Shown here piece by piece: positions 34,159 through 43,258 of a stretch of 64,000 bases of DNA. The first letter of the stretch is position 1; the number at the start of each line of letters is the position of its first letter. A model generated the notes under the pieces. That model worked only from the letters and a program-made list of their open reading frames with translations, made no database searches and had not been told where the DNA came from. The translations under genes were made by a program, and so were the position numbers. The DNA comes from Pseudomonas extremorientalis (GTDB lineage Bacteria > Pseudomonadota > Gammaproteobacteria > Pseudomonadales > Pseudomonadaceae): assembly GCF_001870465.1 (NCBI RefSeq), contig NZ_MDGK01000062.1, forward strand, positions 1 to 64,000. The letters run 5' to 3'.

Positions 34159-35742
34159 ATGAAATATCCACTGCGTCCGTTGGTGTTCTGGCCAACTTTC
34201 CTGATCCTGCTGGCGGCGGTGATCGCCAGCTACATTGACCTGAATGCGTTCCTGGCGATCAGCAAACAGCTCAACAACCTGATCCTCAAAAACTTTTCCT
34301 GGCTGTTCAGCGCCGGCTCCTTTGCCATGGTGGTGCTGACCGCCATCGTCTACTTCTCCGCGCTGGGCAGGGTGCGTATCGGCGGTGAAGATGCGCAGCC
34401 TTTGCTGAGCAAATGGCGCTGGTTCATGGTGGCGTTGTGCACCACACTGGCGGTGGGTGTGCTGTTCTGGACCACCGCCGAACCGCTCTACCACTTGTAC
34501 GGCCCACCCACCAGCCTGCCGATTGAGCCCGGCAGCGCGGCGGCGAAGAGCTTTGCCATGTCGACGATGTTCCTGCACTGGACCATCACGCCCTACGCGA
34601 TCTACCTGGTGCCCTCGCTGGTGTTTGCCCTGGTGTTCTACAACCGCCGCAGCCGTTTCTCCATCGGCGCCATGCTCGAGCCGTTGCTCGGTGAAGCGCG
34701 GGTCCGGCGCTATGCCGGGCTGATCGACACCCTGGCGATGTTCGCCCTGGTCGCCGGTATGGCCTCGTCCCTGGGCACAGGCGCGCTGACGCTGGCCGGT
34801 GGCCTGGCCCAGTACATCGGCGGTGAAACCACGCCGTTCCGCCTGGCCATCATCATTGCAATCATCGTCATCACCTTTGTCGCCTCGGCCGCCAGTGGCC
34901 TGCAAAAAGGCATTGTGATGCTGTCTTCGTTCAATACCTGGATCATGCTGGCCCTGGGTCTGTTCGTGCTGTTGTGCGGGCCGACCCTGTACATGTTCAG
35001 CCTTGGCGTCGAATCCCTTGGCATCTACCTCGACACCTTCTTCAGCCGCAGCCTGTTCACCGGCGCTGCCAGTGGCGACACCTGGCCGCACAGTTGGACG
35101 GTGTTCTACTGGTCGGTGTGGTTTGCTTGGGCGCCGGTGAGCGCGCTGTTCCTCGGCAAGATCGGACGTGGCTATACCGTGCGCGAATTCATCCACATCA
35201 ACATGCTCTACCCGGCGTTGTTCACGGCGGTGTGGATCTGCATCTTCTCCGGCGCCAGCCTGTATTTCGATGCGCTGGGCGACGGCAGCCTCAACCGTGT
35301 GCTCAACGAACAGGGCGTGGAACACGTGCTGTACCAGATGTTCCAGCAACTGCCGGCCAGCGGCCTGATGATCGCGTTCCTGCTGTTCGTGGCGTTCATC
35401 TCCTTTGTGACCGCGGCAGACTCCAGCACCGACGTGATTGCCAACCTGTGCAGCAAGGGCGTGACTGCCGATTCCGACCTCGACGGCAACCCGCTGTTGA
35501 AGATTGTATGGGGCCTGATCATCGGGACGGTGTCGTGGGTGATGGTCGCGTTTGTCGGGGTGGACGGGGTGAAGATGCTCTCTAACCTCGGCGGTTTGCC
35601 GGGCATGATCCTGGTGTTGCTGGCCAGTACCTCGCTGATCTTCTGGTTGAAAAACCCCGCCTTGCTGGACGTGAAACGCCTTCAGCGGACACCTGAAACG
35701 GAACTGCGTGGCGTCAGCCCTGTGCCCGATTTCGCCCGCTGA
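34159..35742 (+). CDS. BCCT family (betaine/carnitine/choline-type) transporter
   Basis: Protein of 527 residues with 12 membrane helices. The BCCT signature in TM8 and its following loop reads WTVFYWSVWFAWAPVSALFL, then GKIGRGYTVREFI. The short N and C tails suggest a transporter not regulated by osmolarity. It is followed after 27 bp by a CocE-type hydrolase and then a LysR regulator, so it probably imports a quaternary-amine or related substrate cleaved by that hydrolase; this is inference from gene order. Confidence 0.92.
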   Translation: MKYPLRPLVFWPTFLILLAAVIASYIDLNAFLAISKQLNNLILKNFSWLFSAGSFAMVVLTAIVYFSALGRVRIGGEDAQPLLSKWRWFMVALCTTLAVGVLFWTTAEPLYHLYGPPTSLPIEPGSAAAKSFAMSTMFLHWTITPYAIYLVPSLVFALVFYNRRSRFSIGAMLEPLLGEARVRRYAGLIDTLAMFALVAGMASSLGTGALTLAGGLAQYIGGETTPFRLAIIIAIIVITFVASAASGLQKGIVMLSSFNTWIMLALGLFVLLCGPTLYMFSLGVESLGIYLDTFFSRSLFTGAASGDTWPHSWTVFYWSVWFAWAPVSALFLGKIGRGYTVREFIHINMLYPALFTAVWICIFSGASLYFDALGDGSLNRVLNEQGVEHVLYQMFQQLPASGLMIAFLLFVAFISFVTAADSSTDVIANLCSKGVTADSDLDGNPLLKIVWGLIIGTVSWVMVAFVGVDGVKMLSNLGGLPGMILVLLASTSLIFWLKNPALLDVKRLQRTPETELRGVSPVPDFAR

Positions 35743-35769
35743 TCGATTGAACTGCTGTTGGAGTTACTG

Positions 35770-37776
35770 ATGGAAATCGTTACTGAATTTTCTTACACCG
35801 TGCGCGAAATCGAGCACTGCCTGATCCCCTTGAGGGACGGCACCCAACTGGCCGCACGCATCTGGCTGCCGGAAGTCGCCGACCCCCAGACCTTCCCGGC
35901 GATCCTGGAATACCTGCCATACCGCAAGCGCGATGGCACCGCCGTGCGTGATGCGTTGACCCATCCGTGGATGGCGGGGCAGGGCTATGTGTGTGTTCGC
36001 GTCGATATGCGTGGCAATGGTGAGTCCCAGGGCCTGATGGCCGATGAATATCTGTTGCAGGAACAGGAAGACGCCCTTGAAGTGATCGATTGGCTGTGCC
36101 GGCAGCCGTGGTGCGATGGCAACGTCGGCATGATGGGCATCTCCTGGGGCGGCTTCAACGGCCTGCAAGTCGCGGCACGCCAACCCGAGGCGCTGAAGGC
36201 GATCATCACGCTGTGTTCCACCGATGACCGCTTTGCCGATGACATCCACTACAAGGGCGGCAACCTGTTGATGGAGAACTTCGGTTGGGCCGCCACCATG
36301 CTCAACTTCAGCGCTGCGGTGCCCGATCCGCTGTTGGTCGAGGACTGGAAAAGCCTCTGGCACCAACGCCTGGACGCCATGCCGTTGCTCGCCGAAACCT
36401 GGCTGCAGCACCAGACCCGCGATGACTACTGGCGCCATGGCTCGGTGTGCGAGGACTATGCGCAAATCAAGGCTGCGGTGTATGCGGTGGGCGGCTGGGG
36501 CGATGCCTACCGCAATACCGTGTCGCGCCTGATGGAAAACCTGCCGGGGCCGAAGAAGGCCATGCTCGGCCCGTGGATTCATAAATACCCGCATTTCGCG
36601 GTGCCCAATCCGGCCATCGGCTTTCTGCAGGAGGCCAAGCGGTGGTGGGATCACTGGCTCAAAGGTGTGGATAACGGCGTGATGGATGACGCGGCGTGCA
36701 CCTTTTACCTACAGGATATTCTGCCGCCGAAGGGCAGTTATGCCGAACGGCCGGGCGTCTGGGTACAGACCGCCGGCTGGCCGGACCCTCAGGTGCAATG
36801 GACCGATTTCAGCCTGGGCGAACATGGCCTGAATCCTGGAGCACAGCCTTTGGTCACGACGCGCAGCATTTGCTCGCCGCTGACTACGGGCCTGCACCAG
36901 GGCGAATACTGCGCCATCTGGTTTGGCCCGGACGGCCCGACGGATCAGCGCCGTGATGATGCCCACTCGCTGTGCTTCGATTCCCAGCCGCTGACCGAGC
37001 CATTGGCGTTGCTGGGCGATGCTCGCCTCAAGCTGCGCCTGGCGAGTGACACGGCCTGCGGCCAATTGGTCGCCCGGCTGAATGCCGTGGCACCGGACGG
37101 GCAGGTGACGCAGATCAGTTATGGCGTGCTCAATCTCACGCTGCGTGAAGACTTCTCCCGCGTAACACCGGTAGTCCCGGGTGAACCGATGGACGTGCAT
37201 CTAAACCTCGACCACATCGGCATGCGCTTGCCGGCCGGCTACCGTCTGCGCCTGGCCCTGAGCACCGGCAGTTTCCCGTTGCTGTGGCCGAGTCGCGAGC
37301 TGACCACGTTGACCTTGCTGCCGACCCTGCAAAGCCTGCAACTGCCGGTGTTCACCGGTGCGGCGGTGGACTGCCCGTTCGAGGCGCCGCAATCGGCGAC
37401 GCCAGTGGCGATGGAAGTCCTACGCGCCGCTGCACCGAAACGCACCCTGATCGAAGATGTGGGCAGTGGCGAAGTCTGCGTGAAGATCGAAGACGACCTG
37501 GGCGCGGTACGGTTTACCGATCACGGCTTGTCGGTGGACCAGCGTTGCACCGAGCAATATCGCACCTTGCCTTGGGACCCGCTGTCGACGCGGGCGGATA
37601 TCGAATGGCACTACCGCGTCGGCCGTGACCAGTGGGCCGTGGAGGTGGAAAGCCATTTGAGCGTGCACGCCGATGCCGAGTGGTTCTACATCGAAGCGGA
37701 GCAGACCGCCTGGGAACAGGGCCAGTTGGAACACCGTCGGCAATGGAGCAAACGCGTGGCGAGGGTCGCGCTGTAA
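35770..37776 (+). CDS. CocE/NonD family hydrolase (X-Pro dipeptidyl-peptidase S15 fold)
   Basis: About 668 residues. The alpha/beta-hydrolase core has the nucleophile elbow GISWGGFNG with S125 and the early strand VCVRVDMRGNGES. The C-terminal jelly-roll domain (from residue ~330) is that of CocE and alpha-amino-acid ester hydrolases. The extended C terminus of about 110 residues (VAMEVLRAAAPKRTLIED onward) is longer than cocaine esterase (574). No signal peptide, so it is cytoplasmic. ATG 35770 follows GGAG by 8 bases. Probably cleaves an ester or amide delivered by the BCCT transporter upstream; substrate unknown. Confidence 0.88.
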   Translation: MEIVTEFSYTVREIEHCLIPLRDGTQLAARIWLPEVADPQTFPAILEYLPYRKRDGTAVRDALTHPWMAGQGYVCVRVDMRGNGESQGLMADEYLLQEQEDALEVIDWLCRQPWCDGNVGMMGISWGGFNGLQVAARQPEALKAIITLCSTDDRFADDIHYKGGNLLMENFGWAATMLNFSAAVPDPLLVEDWKSLWHQRLDAMPLLAETWLQHQTRDDYWRHGSVCEDYAQIKAAVYAVGGWGDAYRNTVSRLMENLPGPKKAMLGPWIHKYPHFAVPNPAIGFLQEAKRWWDHWLKGVDNGVMDDAACTFYLQDILPPKGSYAERPGVWVQTAGWPDPQVQWTDFSLGEHGLNPGAQPLVTTRSICSPLTTGLHQGEYCAIWFGPDGPTDQRRDDAHSLCFDSQPLTEPLALLGDARLKLRLASDTACGQLVARLNAVAPDGQVTQISYGVLNLTLREDFSRVTPVVPGEPMDVHLNLDHIGMRLPAGYRLRLALSTGSFPLLWPSRELTTLTLLPTLQSLQLPVFTGAAVDCPFEAPQSATPVAMEVLRAAAPKRTLIEDVGSGEVCVKIEDDLGAVRFTDHGLSVDQRCTEQYRTLPWDPLSTRADIEWHYRVGRDQWAVEVESHLSVHADAEWFYIEAEQTAWEQGQLEHRRQWSKRVARVAL

Positions 37777-37859
37777 GCGGGCAACTGGCAGGATGCTTGC
37801 CATCGTGATCGCTGCGGGCCTGGGGCAACCCGGGCTCGCCATTGCCAATGGAACTGTTC

Positions 37860-38786
37860 ATGTCGCGCCGAAACGTCGATCTTCCACCGCTCAACTGCTT
37901 GCAGACGTTCGAAGCGGCTGCCCGCCATTTGAGCTTTACCCAGGCCGCCCATGAACTGAATCTGACCCAGAGCGCGGTCAGCCGTCAGGTCAAGCGCCTT
38001 GAAGAAGACCTGGCCCGCCCGCTGTTTTATCGACTGGCCCAGGGCCTGAGCCTGACGCCCGCCGGTGTGCGTTACTTCCGTACCATCCAGCGTCTGTTGC
38101 GCGAGCTGGATCGCGAGTCCGCCGAGTTGCGTCGGCGTGGCGCCGACCGCCAGTTGACCCTGGCCAGCACGCCCACCATCAGTACGATCTGGCTCGCCGG
38201 CCTGTTACCGCAATTCCAGCGCGAACACCCGGACCTGGACATTCGCATCCTGTGCAGCGAAAGCCCCAGCCATCTGGACGTCAGTGAATATGACCTGGGC
38301 CTGTTCTATCACTTGGATGAACTGGCCGCGCCCCACGGCCTCGAGCTCTCGCCGGTGTTCGACAGCGAGCAGGTCATCACCGTGTGCAGCCCGGTCTACC
38401 TCGAACACCACGGCCCGATTCGCGATATACACCATTTGCTGCACGCCCACACCTTGCTGATCGTGGAGGACCACTACCACGATTGGCTGACCTGGGCCGA
38501 TTGGTTCACCGATGCCGGTGCCGACTATTACACCCCGCGCCACGCGTTGCGGACCAACAGCTACCAACTGCTGATGCAGTCGGCGGTGATGGGCCACGGC
38601 GTCGCACTGGGCTGGAAGAGTCTGCTGGAAGACGATCTGGCGTCCGGGCGCCTGCAAATGGCCTTGCCTCACACCATGCACAGCCGGGGCCGCCTGCATC
38701 TGATGCAACCCCACCACCGCAACCCGCCGTCGGCTGCGCGCAGTTTTCGTCAATGGTTACTGGCCAAGGCTGCCGAGGTCGAGTGA
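37860..38786 (+). CDS. LysR-family regulator (GcvA/AmpR branch)
   Basis: About 308 residues. The HTH reads LNCLQTFEAAARHLSFTQAA, then HELNLTQSAVSRQVKRLEED. The opening RRNVDLPPLNCL is typical of the GcvA branch. The ATG at 37860 is preferred, with GGAA 6-8 bases upstream. It follows the CocE gene on the same strand after 83 bp and is the probable regulator of the BCCT-hydrolase pair, although LysR genes more often lie divergent from their targets. Confidence 0.88.
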   Translation: MSRRNVDLPPLNCLQTFEAAARHLSFTQAAHELNLTQSAVSRQVKRLEEDLARPLFYRLAQGLSLTPAGVRYFRTIQRLLRELDRESAELRRRGADRQLTLASTPTISTIWLAGLLPQFQREHPDLDIRILCSESPSHLDVSEYDLGLFYHLDELAAPHGLELSPVFDSEQVITVCSPVYLEHHGPIRDIHHLLHAHTLLIVEDHYHDWLTWADWFTDAGADYYTPRHALRTNSYQLLMQSAVMGHGVALGWKSLLEDDLASGRLQMALPHTMHSRGRLHLMQPHHRNPPSAARSFRQWLLAKAAEVE

Positions 38787-38798
38787 TCGGGCTTAAGG

Positions 38799-38921
38799 TC
38801 AACGTTGGCCGGTTTTTTTCTTGCGGGTCTGACGCGTCGCCAAGTGCTCGAAACAAAAAGACGCGGTGCCGAACACTGCAATCAGGGTGAGTACGAGCAT
38901 GCCGAGGGTTGAGCTTTCCAC
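38799..38921 (-). CDS. 40-residue single-pass membrane protein
   Basis: Short frame starting with GTG at 38921 (TAGGA 7 bases upstream) and ending TGA at 38799. It has one hydrophobic helix (LGMLVLTLIAVFGTASFCFE) and a strongly basic tail (TRQTRKKKTGQR), so the tail should be cytoplasmic. Such size and layout are typical of bacterial small membrane proteins that bind a larger partner. The leftward catalase-like gene lies upstream on other transcripts; the LysR gene converges on it with 12 bp between. Family unknown. Confidence 0.6.
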   Translation of the reverse strand: MESSTLGMLVLTLIAVFGTASFCFEHLATRQTRKKKTGQR

Positions 38922-39031
38922 GGTGGTTTCCTACAGGTGATGGAGTAGGACTTCACGGTAGAGGCGGGGAGAAAGCGGCTCAATAGACCCGACGCAATCC
39001 TTATGCGGGCGGGCCTATTGTTACGCACTTT

Positions 39032-40198
39032 TTACGGGGCGTTGCGGCTGTGGCGGTAATCGCTGACCGCTTCATACACCGCCTTGCGCAAGCGGTTGAT
39101 GCCGCCGATGGGGCGATGCTCTGCTACGCCGAACCAGGGGTTGAACGACTGGTTGTCGCACGCCAGGTTCTGCTCGGGGGTATCGAAGTCCTGCGCCGGG
39201 ATCCGCACCTTGGCCACCGTCTCATACGGCGCGTCGCTTTCCTTCCACTCGATGCTGGTATCTTCGATGGGCATGAATTTCTGCGGGTTCTGCCGCTGGA
39301 TCTGCAGCACGAAACACGCCGGCACGCGATCCGTAGACAACTGCTGGCTCAAGGCGCTGCGCAGGAAATTCGGCAGGTCCTGATTCTGTTTGGGCAGTGC
39401 GTATTCCGGGCAACTCTGTGGGTCGGGGGCCACGCGGAACTTGGCGTTGGCCGCGCCGAACTTGTAGGGCGAGACCGAAAAGTACGTGGTCTGTGTCGGG
39501 CTCGCCGGTGCCGGCGCCAGGGTGGCGAGGGCGATGAACAGGTGACGGACCTGCCAGGTACGCGGGTCGACCTTGGGGAAGAACGCCAGGACTTTCTTGC
39601 CATCCGCCTGGGCGCCGATGTTCTGTGCGTACTCCGCGACATCACTGACAAAGAAGTTCGGGTGGCTGAACATCACGAAGTCCTGTTCGGTGCGGGTCTG
39701 CTGGTCGGCCAGCAGTTGCTTGCCCGGCACGTCCAACAGCTTGAGCGCCATGCCCCGTGCATCGCGGATGCTGTCGAACTGCGGGTAGGCGTTGCCGTTG
39801 GACAGCCGTATCAGCGCCTGCCAGGTCTTGCCCGGCTCGGCAAACACGCCCTGGCGCAGCGCCGGATCGAGATCGGCCATTACGCTGACTTCGGCCTTCA
39901 CGCAGCCATGGGCCTTGGCGTGGGCGTCGCGCAGGTAGCGCGTGCCTTCGCGGTGCTGGTCGACGATGCGCACCGCCGTCTGGATGATGCCCTGGGTCAT
40001 CGCCGCTTCGCCGGGCGGAACCTGCTCATTCGGCGACACCGGCCCGCTGTGCTGCCAGGCATACCAGGCGGTGGCGGCCAGCCAGCCGAGCAGGCCGAGG
40101 CCCACCAGCCAGACTAAGGTCTTGCCGAGAAACGCACCCATGCGCAGCCACAGGCGGGCGAGCAGGGAAGGTCGGTCGTAGGGGGATCGAATCATCAT
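39032..40198 (-). CDS. catalase-family haem protein, membrane-anchored
   Basis: Protein of 388 residues. One N-terminal membrane anchor (TLVWLVGLGLLGWLAATAWY) places the domain in the periplasm. The catalase-like fold is recognisable from DAHAKAHGCVKAEVSVMADL (distal-His segment) and GNAYPQFDSIRDARGMALKL, which resembles catalase-related and allene-oxide-synthase-like proteins rather than classical KatA. The proximal Tyr is not obvious. It overlaps the upstream di-haem peroxidase-like gene by 4 bp (ATGA), so the two act together, probably on peroxides or oxidised lipids in the periplasm. Confidence 0.82.
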   Translation of the reverse strand: MMIRSPYDRPSLLARLWLRMGAFLGKTLVWLVGLGLLGWLAATAWYAWQHSGPVSPNEQVPPGEAAMTQGIIQTAVRIVDQHREGTRYLRDAHAKAHGCVKAEVSVMADLDPALRQGVFAEPGKTWQALIRLSNGNAYPQFDSIRDARGMALKLLDVPGKQLLADQQTRTEQDFVMFSHPNFFVSDVAEYAQNIGAQADGKKVLAFFPKVDPRTWQVRHLFIALATLAPAPASPTQTTYFSVSPYKFGAANAKFRVAPDPQSCPEYALPKQNQDLPNFLRSALSQQLSTDRVPACFVLQIQRQNPQKFMPIEDTSIEWKESDAPYETVAKVRIPAQDFDTPEQNLACDNQSFNPWFGVAEHRPIGGINRLRKAVYEAVSDYRHSRNAP

Positions 40199-42003
40199 GG
40201 CAGTTGTTGCTCCAGCGGGCCGCCCAGCACTTTGAGGTATTCCAGCAGCGCCCAGCGTTCCTGCGGTTGCAGGTAACGGCCGATCACGCCATTGCCACGT
40301 TGCCCGGCACGGAATTCGTGGCCGCTGTTGTGGTTGCCGGTGATTTTGGTATCGAACAGGAAGGCATTCTTGAACGCACCGGTCTCGAAGCCCAGATGAC
40401 GCGGATCGTAGTTGAAGGTGCCTTTATAGAAGGTGGTGCTGCGCTCGTCCTGAGGCGAGAGCAATTGATAGATCGTCGGCACCGAACCGTTGTGCAGGAA
40501 CGGCGGCGTAGCCCATACGCCAGCCAATGGCCGCGCCTTATAGGCCCGCAGCTCGCGCACGCCGATGGGCAAGCCGTAGCCATCCAGGCGCGGACGCTCG
40601 GCCGGGGTCACGCCGGCGGCACGGTAGGCATGCTCTTCGACAAAGGCGGTGACGTAAGCCAGGCCCTTGGCCACGGACATCTTTTTCACGTCCAGCGGTT
40701 CGGTCGGCGTCGGGTGCAGCTCGACGTTGAGTGTGGCCAGTTCCGCCGGGTCCCATTGCAGGGCGCTGAGGTCGTAGCGTTGGTCGGCAATGTTGCTGGC
40801 AGTACCGGGGTCGGTGCCGATGTAGTCCACCGGCAGCATTTTAAGCGCCTGCACCGGGCGGCCGTGTTCCTGGGTGACGCTGGGCACATGGCAGCCGGCG
40901 CAGTTTTCCGCGAACAGTGCACGGCCCTGGGCGGCGAGGGGCTTGTCGATGGCGCCGAACAGCTCCTCGGGCCAGGTCGGCGGCTTGAGGCGTTGCAGGG
41001 TTTCTTCGATGAGGTTGAGGTCACGCACGCGGACGCTGGACGGGTAACGTGCATCGCCCTGGAGCGGCTGGCCGGCGGCGTCGAAAAAGCTCAGCGTGGC
41101 GCCGACACCCAGGGCCTCACCGATATTGCGCGCCATGGGTTGCTGGGCCGAACCGTTCCATTGCACCCAATCGAAAGTCCAGATGTCCCACAACTGCGGG
41201 TAGTCCACCGGCGCGTTGGCGACGCGATAATTGTCGGGGGAAATCGCATCGCCAAAGCTGGCGTTGGCGATACGGCCAAACGCGTCGGTGCGGCCCGGGC
41301 CTTCCTCGGTGGGGTAGAGGCCGCGATGGGTGTCATTCCAGGCCACCTTGAGGAACTGGTTCAGCGATTGCTTGAAGTCCTGGCGCAGTTGTTTGTGTTC
41401 GGCGTCGTAGCGATCGCCGAGCACTTGGCGGGCAAAACGCTCGAACTTCCACGGGTTGTAGTAGGTGGCGGCGAGGCTGGCGACCAACGCCTGGCCGAAA
41501 CTGCCGCCGCGCAGGGTCGGAACGCTGGAGGGCAGTACATGCTGGGCCGAGCCGCCGTCGATGCGCAGGGCCTGGCCTTTGAAGTGCAGCTCGCCGGTAT
41601 GGCAGGCGGCGCAGGTGATATCCAGGTATTCAACGTTGCTGCCGGCGTTTTTATGCCGGGCGAAACCCACGGGCAAGTTGCCGGGGTTTTGCACGGTGGG
41701 CACCTGCCTGGGGTCGACCAGGAAACCGAAGCGCGCCAGGTAGTCGGGCGTGGCAAAACGTTGCTCGGAAAACGGCAGTTCGAGGGCGGTGAACCAGTCG
41801 TAGTGCAGGCCTTTCACTTGCGTGCCCTGGGGCGTGAAGTAATAGGTCTGGCGGTCGGCGGCACTCCATTGGTCCTGGTAGTGGACCTGCTCCACAGGCA
41901 CGTAGTCCGGCAGCTTGGGGTTGATGGTGTAATAGAGCACCACGGCCAGCACCAGGGCCAACATGGCGAATATCAGGAGTAAAACACGGGAAAAAATGCG
42001 CAA
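40195..42003 (-). CDS. di-haem cytochrome c peroxidase-like protein
   Basis: About 602 residues from a TTG start at 42003, chosen because AAGGA lies 8 bases upstream; the longer frame has no support. An N-terminal anchor (VLLLIFAMLALVLAVVLYYT) is followed by a periplasmic domain with two CxxCH haem sites: CAACH at 131-135 and CAGCH at 368-372. Long cytochrome c peroxidase relatives (MauG/RoxA-like) share this size and spacing. GVWATPPFLHNGSVPTIYQL is a typical peroxidase C-terminal motif. Translationally coupled to the catalase-like protein; substrate unknown. Confidence 0.85.
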   Translation of the reverse strand: MRIFSRVLLLIFAMLALVLAVVLYYTINPKLPDYVPVEQVHYQDQWSAADRQTYYFTPQGTQVKGLHYDWFTALELPFSEQRFATPDYLARFGFLVDPRQVPTVQNPGNLPVGFARHKNAGSNVEYLDITCAACHTGELHFKGQALRIDGGSAQHVLPSSVPTLRGGSFGQALVASLAATYYNPWKFERFARQVLGDRYDAEHKQLRQDFKQSLNQFLKVAWNDTHRGLYPTEEGPGRTDAFGRIANASFGDAISPDNYRVANAPVDYPQLWDIWTFDWVQWNGSAQQPMARNIGEALGVGATLSFFDAAGQPLQGDARYPSSVRVRDLNLIEETLQRLKPPTWPEELFGAIDKPLAAQGRALFAENCAGCHVPSVTQEHGRPVQALKMLPVDYIGTDPGTASNIADQRYDLSALQWDPAELATLNVELHPTPTEPLDVKKMSVAKGLAYVTAFVEEHAYRAAGVTPAERPRLDGYGLPIGVRELRAYKARPLAGVWATPPFLHNGSVPTIYQLLSPQDERSTTFYKGTFNYDPRHLGFETGAFKNAFLFDTKITGNHNSGHEFRAGQRGNGVIGRYLQPQERWALLEYLKVLGGPLEQQLP

Positions 42004-42151
42004 GATGGCTATCCTTGTCTCGGCCTTGTCGAGTGGTCGCGTTGTTATGCCACTACGCCACAAGGGCGGCAAGTGGCCATGAGCCTGGTAGTAGGTGGCT
42101 CCACGACCCGTCGCGGCCCTGCATCATGAATGAAAATGCTTTTAAACACGT

Positions 42152-42178
42152 GAACTTATCGGAAGTTTCCTGCTCACA
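42152..42178 (+). promoter_or_regulatory. candidate AlgU/RpoE (sigma-E type) promoter of fkpA
   Basis: A -35 element GAACTT is followed by exactly 16 bp and then TCACA, close to the extracytoplasmic-stress consensus GAACTT-N16/17-TCTGA or TCAAA. It lies about 80 bases before the fkpA-like start. E. coli fkpA is known to be sigma-E dependent, which fits. Confidence 0.6.
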
Positions 42179-42261
42179 TGCCGGTAGCCATTGGTCGTGG
42201 CCGCCTGATAAGCTCGCGACTTTATTCGAATGCCCTTTTGGCGCATGAACAAGGAAATAGC

Positions 42262-42993
42262 ATGAAACAGCATCGGTTGGCGGCGGCGGTGGCCCTGGTT
42301 AGCCTGGTACTTGCGGGTTGTGATTCGCAGACCAGCGTAGAGCTGAAAACCCCGGCGCAGAAAGCTTCCTACGGTATCGGCCTGAACATGGGCAAGAGCC
42401 TTGCCCAAGAAGGCATGGATGACCTGGATTCCAAAGCGGTAGCCCAGGGCATCGAAGATGCCGTCGGCAAAAAAGAGCAGAAGCTCAAAGACGACGAACT
42501 GGTTGAAGCGTTTGCCGCACTGCAGAAGCGTGCTGAAGAACGCATGACCAAGATGAGCGAAGAGTCGGCAGCCGCCGGCAAGAAATTCCTCGAAGACAAT
42601 GCCAAGAAAGACGGCGTCGTCACCACCGCTTCCGGTCTGCAGTACAAGATCGTGAAGAAGGGCGATGGCGCCCAGCCCAAGCCGACCGACGTGGTGACTG
42701 TTCACTACACCGGCAAGCTCACAAACGGCACCACCTTTGACAGCTCCGTGGATCGCGGCAGCCCGATTGACCTGCCGGTCAGCGGTGTGATTCCGGGTTG
42801 GGTCGAAGGCCTGCAACTGATGCACGTGGGCGAGAAGGTCGAGTTGTACATTCCTTCCGACCTGGCCTACGGCGCGCAGAGCCCGAGCCCGGCGATTCCA
42901 GCCAACTCCGTGCTGGTCTTCGACCTGGAACTGCTGGCCATCAAGGACCCAGCCAAGGCTGACGCGCCTGCTGCACCAGCCGCCAAGAAGTAA
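42262..42993 (+). CDS. fkpA: FKBP-type peptidyl-prolyl isomerase, FkpA/Mip-like lipoprotein
   Basis: Protein of 243 residues. A lipobox LVLAGC gives a lipid-anchored periplasmic protein. The N-terminal domain (to ~110) is the helical dimerisation region (KASYGIGLNMGKSLAQEGMD), and the C-terminal FKBP domain has VVTVHYTGKLTNGTTFDSSV and IPGWVEGLQLMHVGEKVELY. It assists folding of envelope proteins. ATG 42262 follows AAGGAA by 6 bases. A sigma-E-like promoter lies upstream. Confidence 0.94.
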   Translation: MKQHRLAAAVALVSLVLAGCDSQTSVELKTPAQKASYGIGLNMGKSLAQEGMDDLDSKAVAQGIEDAVGKKEQKLKDDELVEAFAALQKRAEERMTKMSEESAAAGKKFLEDNAKKDGVVTTASGLQYKIVKKGDGAQPKPTDVVTVHYTGKLTNGTTFDSSVDRGSPIDLPVSGVIPGWVEGLQLMHVGEKVELYIPSDLAYGAQSPSPAIPANSVLVFDLELLAIKDPAKADAPAAPAAKK

Positions 42994-43010
42994 TCGGCGC
43001 CTGAACATAC

Positions 43011-43034
43011 AACGCCCCGTCTCGACGGGGCGTT
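43011..43034 (+). terminator. terminator of fkpA
   Basis: Stem AACGCCCCGTC / GACGGGGCGTT with a 2-base centre, followed by an interrupted T-rich stretch (GTTGTTTC), 15 bases after the fkpA stop. Confidence 0.8.
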
Positions 43035-43258
43035 GTTGTTTCTGTGGTCAGCAAGCCCTCTCCCACATCAGAGCCCGGCGAATTCAAACGAACGTCTGCA
43101 ACCTGCAACAGTCTGATATAAGACTCGAGTACGGGTAGCCGCACATCAACGCCAAGTCAATGAAATCTTGGGTTTTTTTTCAGTGCGCAAAAAACGCCCG
43201 ATCTGACTGCAAGCCTTGTATTACGTGGCTTTCAGCCCGGAAAACAGGCTCTGTTCAC

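Noticed and set aside
40204-41982. 592-codon plus-strand frame opposite the di-haem peroxidase gene
   Set aside because: Shadow frame; the minus strand carries both CxxCH haem sites and is coupled to the catalase-like gene.
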